Below are positions 1 to 6,907 of a stretch of 64,000 bases of DNA, piece by piece. The position numbers and the translations under genes were made by a program. The stretch spans positions 1 through 64,000 of the forward strand of contig NZ_BSNQ01000001.1 in the NCBI RefSeq assembly GCF_030160075.1, given 5' to 3'. The notes under the pieces are model-generated. The model saw nothing but the letters and a program-made list of their open reading frames with translations, ran no database searches and was not told where the DNA came from. The number at the start of each line of letters is the position of its first letter. Position 1 is the first letter of the stretch. Source of the stretch: Dyella lipolytica (lineage in GTDB: Bacteria > Pseudomonadota > Gammaproteobacteria > Xanthomonadales > Rhodanobacteraceae).

Positions 1-12
1 TGTCAAAGATCA
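1..12 (-). promoter_or_regulatory. rRNA operon boxA antitermination element (edge)
   Basis: Read on the minus strand this is TGATCTTTGACA, very close to the boxA of E. coli rrn leaders (TGCTCTTTAACA), where NusB/NusE bind. It lies about 60 bases downstream of a strong promoter on the same strand. Between them is a small CGAA/TTCG stem-loop that could play the part of boxB. The 16S gene would start just left of base 1 and is not in the window. Confidence 0.7.
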
Positions 13-72
13 ACCACTTGCAGTCCGTTTCTCGAACCGCCCCGAAGACCTTTCGTCCCGGGTGAGCCGCCC

Positions 73-100
73 ATTCTACATCCCTTTCACCTTCCGTCAA
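73..100 (-). promoter_or_regulatory. rrn-type sigma-70 promoter
   Basis: On the minus strand: -35 TTGACG (95-100), a 16-bp spacer, -10 TAGAAT (73-78), then a GC-rich discriminator GGGCGGC. An A/T-rich stretch (about 105-117) lies immediately upstream of the -35, like an UP element. A near-consensus core, UP element and GC discriminator are the hallmarks of growth-rate-controlled rRNA promoters. The downstream boxA supports the call. Bases 121-266 show nothing else I can identify. Confidence 0.75.
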
Positions 101-266
101 CACCCAAAATTTGAAAAGTCATCTGGGTTTGATGGGGGCCTTCGAGCAAGGGCTGCTCGTCGGAGGGGGTGAGATCATAGCGCCAGCCATGGGCTAGGGG
201 AAGGGGCTAAACACGCCCGACGCCAAATCCGCGCTATGTGTTGAAGCTGTCCAACGACACCGCGCG

Positions 267-437
267 CTATGTGGACGGCACGTTCGGCAGGGATGCTTCG
301 GGTGCCTCGACAAGCGGCGCTGACGCAGAAGTCGGCGGGTGCGCTGGAACGAGGCCGACGCGGTATGGAATCAACGCTTCAGGACGCAGCTGTTCCAGCG
401 CGTCCCAGTCGTCTTCGAAGGGAATGAATTGCTGCAT
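267..437 (-). CDS. small conserved protein downstream of rubredoxin
   Basis: A 56-residue protein beginning MQQFIPFEDDWDALEQL. It has an acidic/aromatic N-terminus and a Pro/Ala/Ser-rich tail, with no membrane segment or cysteine. I chose the ATG at 437 over the longer frame at 473 because GAGGAA lies 6 bases upstream. It follows the rubredoxin gene on the same strand after a gap of about 100 bases, so the two may be co-transcribed. The N-terminus looks like a short hypothetical protein recurring in Xanthomonadales, from memory only. Function unknown. Confidence 0.6.
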   Translation of the reverse strand: MQQFIPFEDDWDALEQLRPEALIPYRVGLVPAHPPTSASAPLVEAPEASLPNVPST

Positions 438-537
438 GACCGTTCCTCGGGGATAGGAGTCGACGAGGATCATTCCAACAGGAGAAACGGCCTGGGCGCA
501 GGCGAAATCGGGCGATTTGCCGGCAGTGAGCGGCGGA

Positions 538-765
538 TCAGTCGATTTCGATCATTTCGAAATCATCCTTGGTCGCGCCACAATCCGGGCAAGTCCAGGT
601 ATCGGGCACATCGCTCCAGCGCGTACCGGGCTCGATGCCCTCCTCCGGCAATCCAAGGGCCTCGTCATAGATGAAGCCGCAGACCACGCACATCCATTTG
701 CGTAGGGTGGTGTCGGTGGAAACTTGGTTCATGAGTACGTCGCCAGATCGAAGTGAATGGTGCAT
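538..765 (-). CDS. rubredoxin
   Basis: Small iron-sulfur electron carrier binding one Fe with four cysteines. The protein has the two canonical knuckles, [11 protein letters not shown] near the N-terminus and [15 protein letters not shown] near the C-terminus, about 35 residues apart, with the [16 protein letters not shown] region typical of the family. Cytoplasmic electron donor; the partner is not evident here. Two starts are possible: ATG at 765 has a good GGAGGAG ribosome site and gives 75 residues; ATG at 732 gives 64 residues, nearer the family norm, but has no clear site. It diverges from thiE, and the intergenic space must hold both promoters. Confidence 0.93.
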   Translation of the reverse strand: MHHSLRSGDVLMNQVSTDTTLRKWMCVVCGFIYDEALGLPEEGIEPGTRWSDVPDTWTCPDCGATKDDFEMIEID

Positions 766-823
766 TCTCGCAACTCCTCCGCCGATGCGAAAGTCGGCCG
801 TACCCACCTTTGCAAGCGTATCT

Positions 824-1465
824 ATGACTTCCTCACCCTTCCCGGGTCGCGGCCTTTATGTCATCACCGATGGTCCTCGCGCGGACCTAGCGGAAACCGT
901 AGAGCAGGCGCTTATCGGCGGCGCGCGATTGGTGCAGTACCGCGACAAGACGCACGAACCGATGCGCAGGCAAAAGGAGGCCAACACTCTACTCGCGCTT
1001 TGTCGCGAATACGCCGTACCGTTGATCGTCAACGACGATATCGACCTTGCGCGCATCATCGGTGCAGACGGCGTGCACCTGGGCGAAGCGGATGACAGCG
1101 TCGCCAACGCCCGCGAGGTATTGGGTCCAAACGCCATCATTGGCATGTCCTGCTACGACTCCTTAGAACGTGCACAAGAGGCGGCGCGACAAGGTGCAAG
1201 CTATGTCGCCTTCGGAGCGTTCTTCGCCTCGCCAACCAAGCCATTGGCGCGACGCGCGGGAATCGAACTGCTGCGACAGAGCGCCACGCTTGGCATTCCA
1301 CGGGTAGCGATCGGCGGAATCACACCGGACAATGGCGCCCTTCTGGTGGAGGCAGGCGCCGACTATCTGGCCGTGATCTCGGCCGTATTCGGTGCACCGG
1401 ATATCCGCGCCGCCGCACATCGCTTCAGCCAACTTTATTCCTTTGACCGAGCCGTTTCCTCATGA
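824..1465 (+). CDS. thiE: thiamine-phosphate synthase
   Basis: Couples HMP-PP and thiazole phosphate to give thiamine phosphate in the cytoplasm. The TIM-barrel family signatures are all present: LYVITDGP at the N-terminus, [28 protein letters not shown], and the phosphate-binding [10 protein letters not shown] before [13 protein letters not shown]. The start at 824 gives 213 residues, the normal family length; the frame extends upstream but without similarity. The Shine-Dalgarno sequence is weak. The stop overlaps the hemL start as ATGA, so the two are translationally coupled. No TPP riboswitch precedes thiE, unlike thiC at 29478-31355. Confidence 0.93.
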   Translation: MTSSPFPGRGLYVITDGPRADLAETVEQALIGGARLVQYRDKTHEPMRRQKEANTLLALCREYAVPLIVNDDIDLARIIGADGVHLGEADDSVANAREVLGPNAIIGMSCYDSLERAQEAARQGASYVAFGAFFASPTKPLARRAGIELLRQSATLGIPRVAIGGITPDNGALLVEAGADYLAVISAVFGAPDIRAAAHRFSQLYSFDRAVSS

Positions 1466-2745
1466 CGAACCACGAACTGTTCCAACGCGCCCTACAACTG
1501 ATGCCCGGCGGCGTGAATTCTCCGGTCCGCGCATTCAAATCGGTCGGCGGCGAACCGTTCTTCACTGCGCGCGCCGACGGCGCTTATTTGTGGGACGTGG
1601 AAGGCAAGCGTTATATCGACTATGTCGGTTCGTGGGGACCGATGATCGTCGGACACAATCATCCGAAAGTGCGCGAAGCGGTAGAACGCGCAGTACGCGA
1701 TGGCTTGTCGTTCGGCACGCCCTGCCCGGCCGAGGTCACCATGGCCGAGACTATCGTGCGACTGGTGCCATCCGTGGACATGGTGCGCATGGTGAACTCC
1801 GGCACAGAGGCGACCATGTCGGCGATCCGCCTTGCCCGTGGCGCAACAGGTCGCAGCAAGATTGTGAAATTCGAGGGCTGCTATCACGGTCACGGCGACA
1901 GCTTTCTAGTGAAAGCCGGCTCGGGTGCGCTGACCTTCGGCGTACCAACCTCGCCAGGCGTGCCCAAGGCGAATGCCGATCTCACGCTGACACTGCCTTA
2001 CAACGATCTCGCCGCAGCACAGGTGCTATTCGCCGAACACGGTGCAGACATCGCGGGCCTGATCATCGAACCAGTCGCCGGCAACATGAACTGCATCCCG
2101 CCGAAGGACGGTTATCTGCAAGGCCTGCGCGAATTGTGCACACGTTACGGCGCACTGTTGATCTTCGACGAAGTGATGACGGGCTTTCGCGTTGCGCTCG
2201 GCGGTGCCCAGGCGCACTACGGTGTAAAACCCGATCTCACCACCTTCGGTAAAATCATTGGCGGCGGCATGCCGGTGGGCGCTTACGGCGGTCGCCGCAA
2301 TTTGATGGAGCAGATTGCACCAGCGGGCCCGATCTACCAGGCCGGCACATTGAGCGGCAATCCCGTGGCGATGGCGGCAGGTCTCGCCATGCTCGAACTG
2401 ATACAGGCGCCAGGCTTCTATGACACACTGGCCGCACGCACGCGCTTGCTCACCGATGGGTTGCAAGCGGTGGCCGATGGCGAAGGTATTCCGTTCAGTA
2501 CCAACCGGGTGGGCGGCATGTTCGGTCTGTTCTTCACGCGCGAAAAAGTGGACAGCTACGCGCAGGCCACCGCTGCCGACGTAACGATGTTCAATCGGTT
2601 CTTCCACGGCATGCTCGAACGCGGTGTTTACCTGGCACCCAGCGCCTTCGAGGCCGGATTCTTGTCCTCTGCGCACAGCGATGACGATATCGCCGCGACG
2701 CTTGAAGCGGCACGCATAGCAATGCGCTTGGCACGCTCCGGCTAA
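1462..2745 (+). CDS. hemL: glutamate-1-semialdehyde 2,1-aminomutase
   Basis: PLP-dependent class-III aminotransferase that converts glutamate-1-semialdehyde to 5-aminolevulinate in the C5 route to haem. The 427 residues match the usual length. Visible landmarks: the [13 protein letters not shown]-terminus, [16 protein letters not shown] for phosphate binding, YHGHGD, the cofactor aspartate in FDEVMTGFR (D236) and the Schiff-base lysine in [18 protein letters not shown] (K264). It overlaps thiE by 4 bases and is followed 5 bases later by the channel gene, so thiE-hemL-channel looks like one operon. Confidence 0.96.
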   Translation: MTNHELFQRALQLMPGGVNSPVRAFKSVGGEPFFTARADGAYLWDVEGKRYIDYVGSWGPMIVGHNHPKVREAVERAVRDGLSFGTPCPAEVTMAETIVRLVPSVDMVRMVNSGTEATMSAIRLARGATGRSKIVKFEGCYHGHGDSFLVKAGSGALTFGVPTSPGVPKANADLTLTLPYNDLAAAQVLFAEHGADIAGLIIEPVAGNMNCIPPKDGYLQGLRELCTRYGALLIFDEVMTGFRVALGGAQAHYGVKPDLTTFGKIIGGGMPVGAYGGRRNLMEQIAPAGPIYQAGTLSGNPVAMAAGLAMLELIQAPGFYDTLAARTRLLTDGLQAVADGEGIPFSTNRVGGMFGLFFTREKVDSYAQATAADVTMFNRFFHGMLERGVYLAPSAFEAGFLSSAHSDDDIAATLEAARIAMRLARSG

Positions 2746-2750
2746 TCGCC

Positions 2751-3611
2751 ATGTCCGAGCACTCGCCGTTCGACAGCACCCTTCGGCCCGCATCGGGTGC
2801 AGCGTGGCGAGTGCGGTGGTTTCACATTATTTTCGGACACGAAGACGCGGCGGGGCGATTATTCGACGTCATACTGATTGTCGCCATCCTGGCCAGCATC
2901 GCGGTGGCGGTATTCGACACCGTTGCCCAAGCCCATATTCTGTACGGCTCCATTTTTTACGCGCTCGAGTGGTTTTTCACGTTGGCGTTCACGGTTGAAT
3001 ACGTGATGCGCATTACCGTGGTCGATCGTCCATGGCGCTACATGCGGAGCTTCTTCGGCATCGTCGACATACTTGCGGTGCTGCCGACCTGGATCAGTCT
3101 CGTTGCGGCAGGCAGCCAGTATCTGCTGGTGGTGCGTGCACTGCGCATCCTGCGCATCTTCCGAATACTCAAGTTGACCCGCTACGTGGGTGAAGCTGAT
3201 CTGCTGTGGTTCACGCTAGTTCGTGCGCGCCGCAAGGTGCTGATCTTCTTCAGCACCATCCTTACGCTGGTGTTGATCTTCGGCGCGCTGATGTATCTCA
3301 TCGAAGGACCAGAGGATGGTTTCACCTCGATTCCAACCTCGATGTACTGGGCCATCGTCACCATGACGACGGTGGGCTTCGGCGATATCACGCCGAAAAC
3401 CACACTGGGAAAACTGCTTACTTCGCTGATCATCCTGATCGGCTACAGCATCATCGCAGTTCCTACCGGCATCTTCACGGCGGAGCTGGCCGCAGGCATG
3501 CGGGCTAAACGCAAGCGTGTGTCTTGCACGCACTGCGGTCAGGCCGATCATGAGGGCGATGCGCGTCACTGCAGGATCTGCGGCACCGCACTACCATCTA
3601 AGAACGACTGA
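2751..3611 (+). CDS. voltage-gated K+ channel with C-terminal zinc ribbon
   Basis: A 286-residue inner-membrane protein with the six-helix Kv layout. S1 is about residues 37-58, S2 64-88, S3 100-120, and S4 129-144 with arginines at regular spacing (RALRILRIFRILKLTR). S5 is about 162-184, the pore helix and selectivity filter TTVGFGD are at 206-212, and S6 220-246. After S6 comes a basic stretch, then CxxC-x11-CxxC (C259, C262, C274, C277), which reads as a zinc ribbon. Likely a homotetrameric K+ channel. The start is 5 bases after the hemL stop. The cytoplasmic zinc ribbon may be an assembly or sensing module (inference). Confidence 0.9.
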   Translation: MSEHSPFDSTLRPASGAAWRVRWFHIIFGHEDAAGRLFDVILIVAILASIAVAVFDTVAQAHILYGSIFYALEWFFTLAFTVEYVMRITVVDRPWRYMRSFFGIVDILAVLPTWISLVAAGSQYLLVVRALRILRIFRILKLTRYVGEADLLWFTLVRARRKVLIFFSTILTLVLIFGALMYLIEGPEDGFTSIPTSMYWAIVTMTTVGFGDITPKTTLGKLLTSLIILIGYSIIAVPTGIFTAELAAGMRAKRKRVSCTHCGQADHEGDARHCRICGTALPSKND

Positions 3612-3663
3612 CATCTTCGGCTTCGGCCTTTTTGACTAATGTGCCGCCCGCTGCCGGGTGCAC

Positions 3664-3694
3664 AAAAAAAGCCCCAGCGGTCACCTGCTGGAGC
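3664..3694 (-). terminator. rho-independent terminator of the heptad-repeat gene
   Basis: On the minus strand GCTCCAGC and GCTGGGGC pair as an 8-bp stem (one G-T wobble) around an 8-base loop, followed directly by seven T residues. It lies about 35 bases past the stop of the minus-strand gene ending at 3728 and also separates it from the channel gene. Confidence 0.85.
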
Positions 3695-3727
3695 TTGGTT
3701 TCTACGTACTATTGAAACCGTGTGTGC

Positions 3728-4054
3728 TTAGTTGCCGCCGGTAGCGGCGGCGGATTCATGCGCTGCAGCTGCTGCTTCATGCGCATCGGCAGCGGACTTG
3801 TGTGCTTCGGCAGCCGACTTATGCGCCGCAGCAGCGGACTTGTGTGCGGCATGCTTGGCCTTGTGGCTGCTGTGCTCGACTACAGTGTCAGCCTTGGTGG
3901 CAGCGTGATCTGCGGTATTAGCGGCATCCTGCTGCATGGCGGCAGCCGGTGCGGCCGCGTCGGTGCTGGCAGTCTTGGCTGCATCCTGCGCAAAGGCAGG
4001 AACAGTCAGCACGGAAGCGACAACGATGAAAGCGGCAAGCATTGTCTTACGCAT
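3728..4054 (-). CDS. secreted Ala/His-rich heptad-repeat protein
   Basis: A 108-residue protein with a clear Sec signal peptide (MRKTMLAAFIVVASVLTVPAFA, cleavage after AFA), so periplasmic or secreted. The mature part is almost entirely Ala, His, Lys, Ser, Glu and Asp. Its last 45 residues are five tandem heptads of the form AHKSAAx (AHKSAAA, AHKSAAE, AHKSAAD, AHEAAAA, AHESAAA), which puts a histidine on one face of a long helix every two turns. No enzymatic motif. Shine-Dalgarno GGAG lies about 10 bases before the ATG. Monocistronic, with its own terminator. Function unknown; metal binding, a coiled coil or an envelope-stress role are guesses. Confidence 0.75.
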   Translation of the reverse strand: MRKTMLAAFIVVASVLTVPAFAQDAAKTASTDAAAPAAAMQQDAANTADHAATKADTVVEHSSHKAKHAAHKSAAAAHKSAAEAHKSAADAHEAAAAAHESAAATGGN

Positions 4055-4457
4055 CGGGGCGAATCTCCAAATTTGTGAATGCCATGAACATCAATGTTCG
4101 TGGCTGAGAGCAAGCTAAAGCACGATAGCCTGCCGTGTCCAGAACGGAACAAGCGCATCTTTAACTAGCGGACAGTTCGATGCACCGTTGCTCGTTGGCG
4201 GCGCTGCAAGACGATGGCTGGAGCGCGCCCTGAGTCGATGCGGCGAGATATTCCCGCCGTTGGTTTGGCGGAAATATCCTCTTGACTAATGGATGTTGGC
4301 TCGACCTTCTCAACCGTTTCTCGCTCCACGCAACGTGGCGTACAAGCAAGCAACAGGCTGCTCACGGAAACAGAGGGCAGGTTGAACTTTTGAAGCTAAC
4401 CTGACTTTCGTGGCCTCCCTGTCCTACCGGACTTGTAAGCCGCGCCAACACTTAGGA
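4055..4457. other. intergenic region with a small palindrome and a hairpin
   Basis: No convincing gene; the two short frames at 4161-4365 lack a ribosome site and family-like sequence. Two structures stand out. GAACAT-CA-ATGTTC at 4086-4099 lies 32-45 bases upstream of the heptad-repeat gene start, where an operator would be. An inverted repeat at 4247-4278 has 12-base arms (GATATTCCCGCC against GGCGGAAATATC, one mismatch) around an 8-base loop and no T tract. Everything else looks unremarkable. Confidence 0.5.
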
Positions 4458-4877
4458 TCACCAGCTACCCGTATTGGGCATCGAAGCCCAAGGCTCGCGC
4501 GCTGGCAGATGACCGTCTTGTAGCAGCTCAATGGAAATATGATCCGGTGAGCGTACGAAGGCCATGTGACCGTCGCGCGGCGGGCGATGAATGGTGTAAC
4601 CCATCGACTGCAACCGATCGCAGGTTGCGTAGATGTCCTCGACGCAAAAGGCCAGATGGCCGAAATTGCGCGCCGAACCGTAATCCTCGTCCGAGCCCCA
4701 GTTATAGGTGAGCTCGATCTCTGCTTCCGGGCTATTCGGCGCCGCAAGAAAAACCAAGGTGAACTTGCCTTCCGGTACGTCCTTGCGGCGCACCTGCTTG
4801 AGACCCAGGCCTTCGCAGTAGAAACGCAGCGATGCATCGAGGTCATGCACACGGACCATGCTGTGCAGGTATTTCAT
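4458..4877 (-). CDS. gloA: lactoylglutathione lyase (glyoxalase I)
   Basis: Converts the methylglyoxal-glutathione hemithioacetal to S-lactoylglutathione in the cytoplasm. The 139 residues form a single VOC fold with the four metal ligands in the expected places: H5 (YLHSMVRV), E55 (IELTYNWG), H74 ([11 protein letters not shown]) and E117 (ISIELLQ). I chose the ATG at 4877 because AGGA lies 8 bases upstream and proteins of the family begin close to the first ligand; the frame continues 8 codons further. It lies 37 bases after argD on the same strand and is probably its distal operon partner. The C-terminal tail (about 20 residues) is slightly long. Confidence 0.93.
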   Translation of the reverse strand: MKYLHSMVRVHDLDASLRFYCEGLGLKQVRRKDVPEGKFTLVFLAAPNSPEAEIELTYNWGSDEDYGSARNFGHLAFCVEDIYATCDRLQSMGYTIHRPPRDGHMAFVRSPDHISIELLQDGHLPAREPWASMPNTGSW

Positions 4878-4914
4878 CGTGTTGTTCCTGATCGTTGTCA
4901 CTTAGACGAATGCA

Positions 4915-6129
4915 TTATCGCCCTACGAACGCGTTCAATGCGACGCGAAGACGCGCCAGGCCATCGACCAACTCTTCATCGGTGATATTCAACGGCGGCA
5001 CGAAGCGCAACACATCCGGACCCGCCTGCAACACCAGCAGACCATGTGCCGCGGCGAAATCGAGTATCTCGCCCGCTTTGCCACGATAAGGTTCGGCAAG
5101 CACGGCGCCGAGCATCAGGCCACGTCCGCGCACTTCGGAAAACACACCCAATTCCGTGCCGAGCAATGCCAACGCCTCGCGCAACTTGGCGGATTGACGT
5201 TGCACGTGCGCCAGCAATTCGGTCGACGCGAGCTTACGCAACGCAACGCGCGCGACAGCGGCCGCCATCGGATTGCCGCCGAAGGTGGTGCCGTGCGCGC
5301 CGAACTGCATGATCTGGGCGACTTTCGGACCCGCCAGCATGGCGCCGATCGGGAAGCCGCAACCCAATGCCTTCGCCAATGTGACGATGTCCGGCGTGAC
5401 ACCATCCTGCACGTGGGCGAACAGCGTGCCAGTGCGCCCCATGCCGCTCTGGATTTCATCCAGCACCAACAACGCGCCGTGCGTGTCGCACAGTTCCCGC
5501 ACACGTTTCAGAAAGCCTGGGGCGGCGGGCAATACACCGCCTTCGCCTTGCACCGGCTCCAGCATCACGGCGGCAACATCGCCGGCGGCGAACGCAGTTT
5601 CAAGCGCAGCTACGTCATTGAAATCAAGATAACGAAAGCCGCCGGGAAGCGGTTCGTAACCTTCCTGGTATTTTGGTTGTGCTGTGGCGGTGACCGTTGC
5701 CAGTGTGCGTCCGTGGAACGAGCCGCGGAACGTCACGATCACGCGTTGCTCCGGCGACCTGCCTTGTGCCGTGGCCCATTTGCGCACCAGTTTGATCGCC
5801 GCCTCGTTGGCTTCAGCACCGGAGTTGCATAGGAAAACACGCTCGGCAAAACCCGACGCTGTCACCAACTCCTGCGCCAAGCGCAATGGCGGTTCCGTAT
5901 AGAACACGTTGCTGCTGTGCCACAACTTGCCCGCCTGCGTCGTCAGCGCAGCAAGCAGATCCGGATCCTGATGACCGAGCGCATTAACGGCAATGCCTGC
6001 GCCGAAGTCGACGTAATCGCGTTGTTCCGTATCCCAGACGCGCGCACCCATGCCGTGATCGAGCACCAGTTCGCGCGGTTTATAGATCGGCAGCCAATAG
6101 CGTTTGCCGAGGTCGACGAGAGATGACAC
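4915..6129 (-). CDS. argD: acetylornithine/succinyldiaminopimelate aminotransferase
   Basis: PLP enzyme of arginine biosynthesis (N-acetylglutamate semialdehyde to N-acetylornithine), often also serving in lysine/DAP synthesis. Family signatures: NSGAEANEAAIKLVRKW, FRGSFHGRT, PVQGEGGV, LDEIQSGMGRTG (cofactor Asp, D224) and LAKALGCGFPIGA with the Schiff-base lysine (K253). I place the start at GTG 6129, giving 404 residues, because AGGAG lies 6 bases upstream; the longer ATG at 6153 has no ribosome site and only adds an unconserved leader. It is followed by gloA on the same strand. Confidence 0.94.
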   Translation of the reverse strand: MSSLVDLGKRYWLPIYKPRELVLDHGMGARVWDTEQRDYVDFGAGIAVNALGHQDPDLLAALTTQAGKLWHSSNVFYTEPPLRLAQELVTASGFAERVFLCNSGAEANEAAIKLVRKWATAQGRSPEQRVIVTFRGSFHGRTLATVTATAQPKYQEGYEPLPGGFRYLDFNDVAALETAFAAGDVAAVMLEPVQGEGGVLPAAPGFLKRVRELCDTHGALLVLDEIQSGMGRTGTLFAHVQDGVTPDIVTLAKALGCGFPIGAMLAGPKVAQIMQFGAHGTTFGGNPMAAAVARVALRKLASTELLAHVQRQSAKLREALALLGTELGVFSEVRGRGLMLGAVLAEPYRGKAGEILDFAAAHGLLVLQAGPDVLRFVPPLNITDEELVDGLARLRVALNAFVGR

Positions 6130-6631
6130 GGAGAGCTCCTGCGCTTGATACAAGTACTAGCTCGGCGCGATCGCAATGACCGAGCCGGAGCCATGGGAAT
6201 GGAGTGAAACACATCCTAGTCAGCGCTCGCTGATGACGCCAGCCTGTCGAACATACGCCAGCGTTGTCCATCGCAACGCGCACTGTATCAATGATGTTAC
6301 ACCTGTAGAAAACGCTGCAGCAGCTGCATCTGCGGCCGTCCGAGACATCCGCAGCCTGTAACAAGCTGTCACAACCGCTGCACGCCATCTAGACGAACTA
6401 TTCACGCTGAGCCCCGGTTTTACTGGGTTTTCCAGTGCTGGCACGGTGTTTGCCATCCATTCTTCAGGGAAATGTAGGGGAGGCTTGCCCACGGACAGTT
6501 CACGACACAACGTTGCTTCCGGTTTCAGCGGCCGCCGCGGTCTTAACCAGGCGGCGGGCACCGACAACATGCCGAGCAACAGCCTGTCGATGGCAGTCCC
6601 CAGCCCGAGTGGGAAAGCAGTCAAAGAATGT

Positions 6632-6803
6632 GCCGTCGCAAGACGGCGATGAGGGCGGTAACCCGGCGACATGCCGCCGGGCACCATGTGGAAGCCCCCG
6701 GCCCGTCCCCTGCGGGCCGGGGGTCTTCCCATTGCAAGGACGAGGGGGAAAGGGACTTGCGACTTGCCGGTTTAGATAAACCGGCTTGCTCGGGCTAGCC
6801 GAG
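6632..6803 (+). ncRNA. candidate structured RNA (five-hairpin cluster)
   Basis: Five stem-loops within about 170 bases. H1 GCCGTC-GCAA-GACGGC (6632-6647) has a GNRA loop. H2 CCCGGCG/CGCCGGG (6662-6681). H3 has an 11-bp perfect stem CCCCCGGCCCG/CGGGCCGGGGG, extended by GGAAG/CTTCC with one bulged base (6690-6729). H4 GCCGGTTTA/TAAACCGGC (6766-6785). H5 CTCGG/CCGAG (6789-6803). The GNRA loop suggests an RNA read on the plus strand, but the strand is not proven. I do not recognise any known riboswitch or sRNA core; it is not a TPP, cobalamin, FMN, c-di-GMP-I, 6S or RNase P pattern. It lies between argD and the sigma-54 regulator, both minus strand. Confidence 0.4.
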
Positions 6804-6863
6804 TCTGCGTGAACAGGTCAGCGTACGCGGGCGACGTGAGTTTTGCCCGCGCGCTGTCCAATC

Positions 6864-6892
6864 GCGTGCAGCGCGGTACACGCGCTGCACGC
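6864..6892 (-). terminator. strong stem-loop after the sigma-54 regulator
   Basis: A perfect 12-bp stem GCGTGCAGCGCG/CGCGCTGCACGC around a 5-base loop, 16 bases past the stop of the regulator gene ending at 6908. No T tract follows on either strand, so it may be an mRNA 3' stabiliser or a rho-associated hairpin rather than a classical terminator. Confidence 0.5.
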
Positions 6893-6907
6893 ATACGTAC
6901 CAGGAGT

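Larger units (their letters stand above)
6130..6907. other. 778-base non-coding stretch
   Basis: No frame here looks coding. The 170-codon minus-strand frame at 6220-6732 runs through several perfect hairpins and lacks a ribosome site, so I leave it out. The part nearest argD (6130-6410) should hold the argD promoter, but I see no clear -35/-10. A small stem ACTGG-gtttt-CCAGT lies at about 6422-6436. From 6632 rightward the sequence becomes dense in strong stem-loops, listed separately. Confidence 0.5.

Noticed and set aside
4161-4365. Two overlapping 62-66-codon frames
   Set aside because: No Shine-Dalgarno, atypical composition, inside a gap with an inverted repeat.
6220-6732. 170-codon minus-strand frame in the 6.1-6.9 kb gap
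   Set aside because: Passes through three perfect hairpins, has no ribosome site and lacks a domain pattern. If homologous frames turn up in annotations, they more likely track conserved RNA structure than a protein.
6632-6803. Hairpin cluster as a cobalamin, c-di-GMP-I or 6S-type element
   Set aside because: The invariant cores of these RNAs are not present; only the GNRA-capped stem is suggestive.
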